Below are positions 60,292-64,000 of a stretch of DNA of 64,000 bases, piece by piece. How positions within the stretch are numbered: the first letter of the stretch is position 1; every line of letters starts with the position of its first letter. The translations under genes and the position numbers were made by a program. The DNA is from PALSA-1353 sp036267155 (lineage in GTDB: Bacteria > Planctomycetota > Phycisphaerae > Tepidisphaerales > Tepidisphaeraceae): the NCBI GenBank assembly GCA_036267155.1, contig DATAWP010000025.1, positions 1 through 64,000 on the forward strand, read 5' to 3'. The notes beneath the pieces were generated by a model. The model ran no database searches. It saw only the letters and a list, made by a program, of their open reading frames with translations, and was not told where the DNA came from.

Positions 60292-61269
60292 ATGAACGAA
60301 AACGATAAAAAACTCACAAAAAGACCCGAACTCAAGAAATCGCCCTTCATCGACAAGATGCCAAAGGCCTGCAATGACGAAACCGCCGCCGTCGAGCTAT
60401 TCGAGGACATCCGCTGGGGCGACACCCCCGGTTGCGTTCACTGCGGATCAGTCAACGTCTACAAGATGATGGACGCGGCCACTGGCGGACGCTCCAAGCG
60501 GTTCCTGTGGCGTTGCAGGGACTGCCGGAAGCAATATACGGTTCGCATCGGCACCGTCTACAACGAGTCCCGTTTGCCGCTCCGGCATTGGGCCTATGCG
60601 TTCTGGCGAGCATCCACCAGCAAAAAGGGTGTGGCCGCGATGGAAATCATGCGGCACTGTCAGATTACCTACAAGACCGCGCTTTTCCTCATGCACCGAA
60701 TACGCTTCGCCCTCAAGCCGTCACCAGCCAGGAAAATGACCGGCACTGTGGAAATCGACGAAACCTATTGCGGGGGAAAGCCCCGCCCCGGTGACGGCAA
60801 AGAGCACTTCAGCGGGCGCGGTACATCAAAGACGCCGGTACTCGGATTGGTTGAACGGGACGGCAACGTACACCGTCGCGTTATCGCCAACATCACCGGA
60901 AAGAATCTGGCGTCCGCTATTCGTGAAGTGGTCGATGCGTCCGCCAGAATTATGACCGATGAAAACAACTGCTACACTAAAGTTGGCAGGGAGTTTTCCG
61001 GCGGACACCACAGCGTCAATCACTCAAAAGGCGAATATGTTCGCGGCGACGCGACGACAAATACAATCGAATCAAGCTTCGCAATCGTCAAGCGCGGGCT
61101 GATGGGCATTCATCACGCCGTCAGCAAAAAGCATCTTCACCGCTATCTGGCCCACTACGATTTCCTGTGGAACGGTCGCAAGATGAATGACGGGGATCGG
61201 ACGATTAAAGCCATTCAGTCTGGCGAGGGGAAGCGGTTGATGTATCGGCCATTGTTAAAGACGGCTTAG
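60292..61269 (+). CDS. IS1595-family (ISXO2-like) transposase
   Basis: 325 residues from ATG 60292. N-terminal zinc ribbon: Cys48/Cys51 (CVHC) and Cys75/Cys78 (CRDC). Then a helical DNA-binding part and the ISXO2-like DDE domain: Asp156 (TVEIDETYCGG), Asp223 (RIMTDENNCY) and Glu260 (TNTIESSFAIVKRGLMG). Intact. The enzyme should move the 60218-63417 element. The gene converges with 61266-61709, overlapping by 4 bases. Confidence 0.93.
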   Translation: MNENDKKLTKRPELKKSPFIDKMPKACNDETAAVELFEDIRWGDTPGCVHCGSVNVYKMMDAATGGRSKRFLWRCRDCRKQYTVRIGTVYNESRLPLRHWAYAFWRASTSKKGVAAMEIMRHCQITYKTALFLMHRIRFALKPSPARKMTGTVEIDETYCGGKPRPGDGKEHFSGRGTSKTPVLGLVERDGNVHRRVIANITGKNLASAIREVVDASARIMTDENNCYTKVGREFSGGHHSVNHSKGEYVRGDATTNTIESSFAIVKRGLMGIHHAVSKKHLHRYLAHYDFLWNGRKMNDGDRTIKAIQSGEGKRLMYRPLLKTA

Positions 61270-61709
61270 GGGAAATTCCTCGGTGTCAATCCCGGAAACG
61301 GACCGTGGACTATTCTCGGGAGCCTGCTAGCCGACTCCGTGAGTTCGATTGTCTGCGATGTTCCTATGTTTGCGGCGCACAAGATTGGAATACACGCATG
61401 GCCGATAAATCCCGGCGTTGGTTCCGGCTGCAACCCCATTCCCGCAGCCTGGAGATCAGCCGCTCGCAATTCCACAACCCAAAACGTCATCCCCAGTGGG
61501 CCGAGTGCCGCTGCCGCTTCTGGTTTTGGATTGGGGAGATAATCAGCGCGACATAATGATATCCCAGTTGTATCGGCTGGACGAGGATTGAAGCCCTTTG
61601 GAGAAAGGTAGTCGTCTCCTTGTTTGTATTGAGGCGGCAAAACCCGGCGGAAGACGATTTCTTCTTGCCCGATAGGCTCATTGCCATCGAGCACTCTTGC
61701 CTCAGCCAA
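61266..61709 (-). CDS. Cargo protein of unknown function
   Basis: About 147 residues; the only in-frame starts are TTG 61709 or a GTG 12 bases later, so the start is unsure. The part VFRRVLPPQYKQGDDYLSPKGFNPRP and the segment AADTTGISLCRADYL recall small unnamed proteins with an (L/V)xRR(I/V)PP opening and RPxxxDTxGLS core. Toward the end PTPGFIGHACIP. Third gene of the leftward cargo cluster, overlapping the transposase gene's 3' end by 4 bases. Not otherwise recognised. Confidence 0.5.
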   Translation of the reverse strand: MAEARVLDGNEPIGQEEIVFRRVLPPQYKQGDDYLSPKGFNPRPADTTGISLCRADYLPNPKPEAAAALGPLGMTFWVVELRAADLQAAGMGLQPEPTPGFIGHACIPILCAANIGTSQTIELTESASRLPRIVHGPFPGLTPRNFP

Positions 61710-61733
61710 TCGAACCTCATCATTAAGGCCCTA

Positions 61734-62168
61734 TCAATCAAAATTGAAGCGATCGCGAGATCGCAGATGACCATTATCAATTATGATTTCCTCGACGTAG
61801 CCGTTGGCAGAAACCTCAAACCACCGCGATAGCGGACCGCTTCTCCATTCAAGAGAAATCCCCATATTGCCATCAGTAACAATATTCACCGGGGCATCAA
61901 TCCCTCCGCGTGCAATTCTGTCTGCCAATTTCCACGCGCGAATAATCGTTTGACGGGAAGGATAGCTTCCCTCTTCGTTCGCAAGCAAAGACGGATTTAT
62001 CAACCACGATTGAAACTCGTTAAAAATTTCTCTCCATTTAGAAAGAGACTCTCGATATGGATCAGAGATTAGCTTCATCTCCGAACGCTCCAGAGATCGC
62101 GGTTTCTGGGTTTCATAGTATTCTTCGGGATAATACACTTTAGAGATTCCGGTGTCTGCGATTGCCAT
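61734..62168 (-). CDS. Cargo protein linked to the TIGR04255 gene
   Basis: 144 residues from ATG 62168, which overlaps the TAA of the upstream gene (TAATG); this coupling decided the start over ATG 62186. Soluble, acidic/aromatic, with YYPEEYYETQKPRSLERSEM and ISLEWRSGPLSRWFEVSANG. Lower GC than the chromosomal genes. I do not recognise the family; its tight coupling says it works with the TIGR04255 protein. Confidence 0.6.
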   Translation of the reverse strand: MAIADTGISKVYYPEEYYETQKPRSLERSEMKLISDPYRESLSKWREIFNEFQSWLINPSLLANEEGSYPSRQTIIRAWKLADRIARGGIDAPVNIVTDGNMGISLEWRSGPLSRWFEVSANGYVEEIIIDNGHLRSRDRFNFD

Positions 62169-62974
62169 TAGTCCCTCATCTTCCAATGAATGTGTGCGCG
62201 ATCCGAGGTCATCTTTGTAAACGTCCAGACGATAGCCGCATGACCGATCTCAAATCCCTCTAGAACGGAGAAACCCGCTTGGGAAGATGCGGTGCCGCGC
62301 GCCGTCAACTCCAAAATAATTGCCTCTGGTCCGGTCAACGAGGTGCGACCGAAATTGACGGTCACGTGCAATCGCCCACGATCTTCTGGTAGCACAAAGG
62401 CCCAGCGGCCAAGGACGAAATCCGGTCGTAGGGAACTCGCTGGAAAATTAAACCACGGAAAAATAGAACGCCAGTCTTTCGGCGAATCCCACAGTTCTCC
62501 TTTAACGAGGTGATTCTGATAGGTGACTTCCCACTGATTTTCTTCAATTTCGCCTATGTCTGATGCCTTGATGAATTCCTTGAATTTTGCATACGATTCG
62601 CCGAATTCCTTTCGCGTTGAGTCATAACTTGCATATATAATGCTCTGGCCTTTTTGCCAGTTGTAAATGAACCTACTATCTTGGACCTGGATCATTCTTG
62701 TGGCATCTGCTCGGACAATTTGGGTGCGTTGCGCTTCGACCCCAGTTGAAAATCTAAATCCGCCCGGCGGTCCCCATACTCGCTCATCGCCAAATCGCTC
62801 AAAACTATCATCTAGCCTCGGCGCATCATTGGCGGAGTTCCAAGTTTCATCGAGCGCTGATTTCCAAAAGCACCCGGCGTGCGCTGTACGAAACTTCGGA
62901 AGTCGAGCAAACTGCGCGCTTAATACTGTTTCAACAACCGGGGGATTGTCGTATTTGGGAAATGTTTCAGCCAT
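62168..62974 (-). CDS. TIGR04255 family protein (cargo)
   Basis: 268 residues from ATG 62974. The start FPKYDNPPVVETVLSAQFARL and the middle FRFSTGVEAQRTQIVRADATRMIQVQDSRFIYNWQK fit the sporadically distributed TIGR04255 family. Ending EGFEIGHAAIVWTFTKMTSDRAH also fits. The family occurs in operons with short unknown genes; a role in defence or toxin-antitoxin action has been suspected but is not shown here. It lies 84 bases downstream of the tRNA gene on the same strand. Confidence 0.7.
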   Translation of the reverse strand: MAETFPKYDNPPVVETVLSAQFARLPKFRTAHAGCFWKSALDETWNSANDAPRLDDSFERFGDERVWGPPGGFRFSTGVEAQRTQIVRADATRMIQVQDSRFIYNWQKGQSIIYASYDSTRKEFGESYAKFKEFIKASDIGEIEENQWEVTYQNHLVKGELWDSPKDWRSIFPWFNFPASSLRPDFVLGRWAFVLPEDRGRLHVTVNFGRTSLTGPEAIILELTARGTASSQAGFSVLEGFEIGHAAIVWTFTKMTSDRAHIHWKMRD

Positions 62975-63058
62975 GAAGTTTAGTCCAACACCCAAACTTC
63001 GGGCCCTTCTTTGGAACGCCTGATTTTATCGACACGTCCGGCGACTTCCGTGAGGCTT

Positions 63059-63145
63059 TGCGGTGAACGGGACTTGAACCCGCATAACATCTGTGGTGTT
63101 CCAGAGTTCCAAACTCCGGGCGTCTTCCAATTTCGCCACCACCGC
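63059..63145 (-). tRNA. Class II tRNA, Leu-like body with UGG (Pro) anticodon
   Basis: 87 bases on the minus strand. Acceptor stem GCGGTGG pairs with TCACCGC (one G-U) and the discriminator is A73. D arm GCG/CGC with AATTGG, anticodon stem CGGAG/CTCTG (one G-U) around loop TTTGGAA, so anticodon TGG. Extra arm of 18 bases with stem AACA/TGTT, then T arm GCGGG-TTCAAGT-CCCGT. The D arm (GGCGAAATTGG), long variable arm and A73 are those of tRNA-Leu, yet the anticodon reads proline codons; normal tRNA-Pro is class I. No CCA encoded. Carried inside the IS1595-type element. Confidence 0.8.
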
Positions 63146-63155
63146 AATTTGCGGA

Positions 63156-63184
63156 ACGATAGCCTGAGGTATGGGTGATTTCAA
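63156..63184 (-). promoter_or_regulatory. Promoter of the class II tRNA gene
   Basis: Minus strand TTGAAA (63179-63184), 17 bases, TATCGT (63156-63161). The tRNA begins 10 bases downstream of the -10 box, a normal spacing for a tRNA transcript. Confidence 0.55.
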
Positions 63185-63201
63185 GCGACCGCCTCCGATG
63201 A

Positions 63202-63207
63202 TATAAT
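63202..63207 (+). promoter_or_regulatory. -10 box TATAAT of the 48-residue cargo gene
   Basis: Perfect TATAAT 6 bases before ATG 63214; no ribosome-binding site. It is divergent from the tRNA promoter. Confidence 0.5.
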
Positions 63208-63213
63208 GCGCCG

Positions 63214-63360
63214 ATGACCAATAAAGTCGCAAAACACGTTAAAACAGGCAAAAAGAATGGGAAGCCCGGCCCAAAGGCCGAGGTTTTGAAACTGGAAGGC
63301 GACTGGAAAGACAATATCCGGAAGTCGTTTCAGAACGAGAAGGCCGCTCCCAAACGCTGA
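63214..63360 (+). CDS. Small basic cargo protein (48 residues)
   Basis: Encodes MTNKVAKHVKTGKKNGKPGP followed by KAEVLKLEGDWKDNIRKSF and a short Lys/Arg tail. The LKLEGDWKDxIxKS pattern resembles tiny proteins with an L-K-x-E-G-D-W-(K/E)-D-A-(V/I) motif seen in plasmids and mobile elements; function unknown. Ends 57 bases before the element's right end. The start sits 6 bases after TATAAT. Confidence 0.55.
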   Translation: MTNKVAKHVKTGKKNGKPGPKAEVLKLEGDWKDNIRKSFQNEKAAPKR

Positions 63361-63394
63361 TCCCCGCCATCGCATCCACCGGCAACTTTACGAT

Positions 63395-63417
63395 GTTGCG
63401 GTAAGTACATACTTCCG
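63395..63417 (-). repeat. Right terminal inverted repeat of the IS1595-family element
   Basis: GTTGCGGTAAGTACATACTTCCG, the reverse complement of the left end with three differences, followed by target duplication ACAATTTT (63418-63425). Confidence 0.85.
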
Positions 63418-63479
63418 ACAATTTTCCGGGTGACCCGGGTGCGAGGCGCTGGGCGGCTCAATCCCTTCTCGCGATCATG

Positions 63480-64000
63480 TTAAGTCTTGCCAAAGACGAC
63501 GATCCAGCCGGCGACATCAATCTCCGCATTCCGGCGGAGGGCTGCTTGACGGGCCGAGACCTCCGCGAGCCCGCAGGCAGCCGCGCGCTGGCGAACATAG
63601 TCCAGAGAATGGGCGAATCGCCCCTCGGAATGCAGAAAGAATCCCGGACCCTGGTAGTTTTCGATCGAGCCCGCGAACAGGCCGCCGCTGCGCAGGGCGC
63701 CGGCCACCGCGGGCATGAAATCGGTCAAATCGCCCACATAAATCAGCACGTCGCCGGCGACGATCAGGTCGTACGTTGCTGGAGAATCGTGCAGTGTCGT
63801 GATCAGCTCGCCGGTGATTAGCCGGTCGTAAATGCCGCGCGCATGTGATGCTCGAATCATCGCCGGCGAAAGGTCTACGCCGACTAGATTCTGTGCGTAT
63901 GGGCGAAATTCCTGGCCGCACAGACCTGTTCCACAGCCGAGGTCCAGGATTTTCAAATCTTTCCGGTCCGTCGCCGCGCGAACCGATTCGAGCATTTGCT
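63480..64000 (-). CDS. TPR-associated SAM methyltransferase (C-terminal part, cut by window edge)
   Basis: The frame is open at base 64000, so the N-terminus is outside. Visible residues begin before MLESVRAATDRKDLKILDLG. Motif I LDLGCGTGLCGQEFRPYA, then VGVDLSPAMIRASHARGIYD and VAGDVLIYVGDL. This closely follows the class of predicted methyltransferases that carry N-terminal TPR repeats (COG4976-like); the TPR part would lie upstream. Substrate unknown. Confidence 0.75.
   Translation of the reverse strand, partial: QMLESVRAATDRKDLKILDLGCGTGLCGQEFRPYAQNLVGVDLSPAMIRASHARGIYDRLITGELITTLHDSPATYDLIVAGDVLIYVGDLTDFMPAVAGALRSGGLFAGSIENYQGPGFFLHSEGRFAHSLDYVRQRAAACGLAEVSARQAALRRNAEIDVAGWIVVFGKT

Larger units (their letters stand above)
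60218..63417. mobile_element. IS1595-family transposon with cargo and a tRNA gene (3200 bp)
   Basis: Flanked by the exact 8-bp direct repeat ACAATTTT (60210-60217 and 63418-63425). The ends CGGAAGTATGTATTTAACGC (60218 on) and the reverse complement of the right end, CGGAAGTATGTACTTACCGC, agree at 18 of 20. IS1595 elements make 8-bp duplications, and some are known to carry passengers. Contents: transposase, convergent three-gene leftward cluster ending in a TIGR04255 gene, a leftward class II tRNA, and a 48-residue rightward gene. Lies just after bioB. Confidence 0.9.

Noticed and set aside
63059..63145. Ordinary tRNA-Pro
   Set aside because: The long extra arm and Leu-type D arm do not fit a class I tRNA-Pro; only the anticodon does.

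Overview
The window looks like a chromosomal segment of a high-GC, diderm, flagellated bacterium, most probably a planctomycete of the Phycisphaerae type (inference). Supporting signs are an LptD-type outer-membrane assembly protein, a giant AsmA-like protein, a Hanks-type kinase, a FliD enlarged by internal repeats, an F1Fo operon that stops after atpA, a HYExAFE-motif protein, and many short perfect intergenic palindromes. No 16S rRNA is present, so the phylum is not proved.

Layout. 1-3110 is a nested mobile region: the tail of an IS200/IS605 transposase gene, whose right end is split by a complete 2816-bp IS1-family element (272-3087, 8-bp target duplication) carrying an SDH/SppA-like serine protease and a small basic protein. 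3138-11138 holds a small planctomycete-type protein, GDP-fucose synthesis (fcl, gmd), a secreted protein and a 1714-residue AsmA-like protein. 11147-17280 has a Ser/Thr kinase and the leftward operon atpZ-atpI-atpB-atpE-atpF-atpH-atpA without atpGDC. 17281-20273 has an ECF sigma/anti-sigma/lipoprotein operon and a decayed DUF433/DUF5615 toxin-antitoxin pair. 20382-30695 is an envelope block: two membrane glycosyltransferases, a membrane-anchored GspE relative with a broken Walker A, a CvpA-domain protein, a GspC/PDZ-like protein and a secreted serpin. 31207-35560 is metabolic (two aldo/keto reductases, a DUF89 phosphatase, an ACS-type transporter). 35615-48760 contains two clpP genes around a VOC protein, rpiA, an LptD-like protein, sppA, glgP and ffh. 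48841-57792 has a VapBC-like pair, rpsP-trmD-rplS-yraN-tatD (no rimM), fliS-fliD, rph and rsmD. 57841-60195 has a HYExAFE protein, three small envelope proteins and bioB.

60218-63417 is a second complete mobile element: an IS1595-family transposon of exactly 3200 bp with an 8-bp target duplication. Its cargo is a TIGR04255-family gene, two linked unknown genes, a 48-residue protein and a class II tRNA whose body looks like tRNA-Leu but whose anticodon is UGG (proline). This is the most unusual item in the window. A methyltransferase gene runs off the right edge.

Several cargo and mobile-gene starts lie only 6-8 bases after a recognisable -10 box, which implies leaderless mRNAs. All family names are from recognising motifs by eye; no database search was run.
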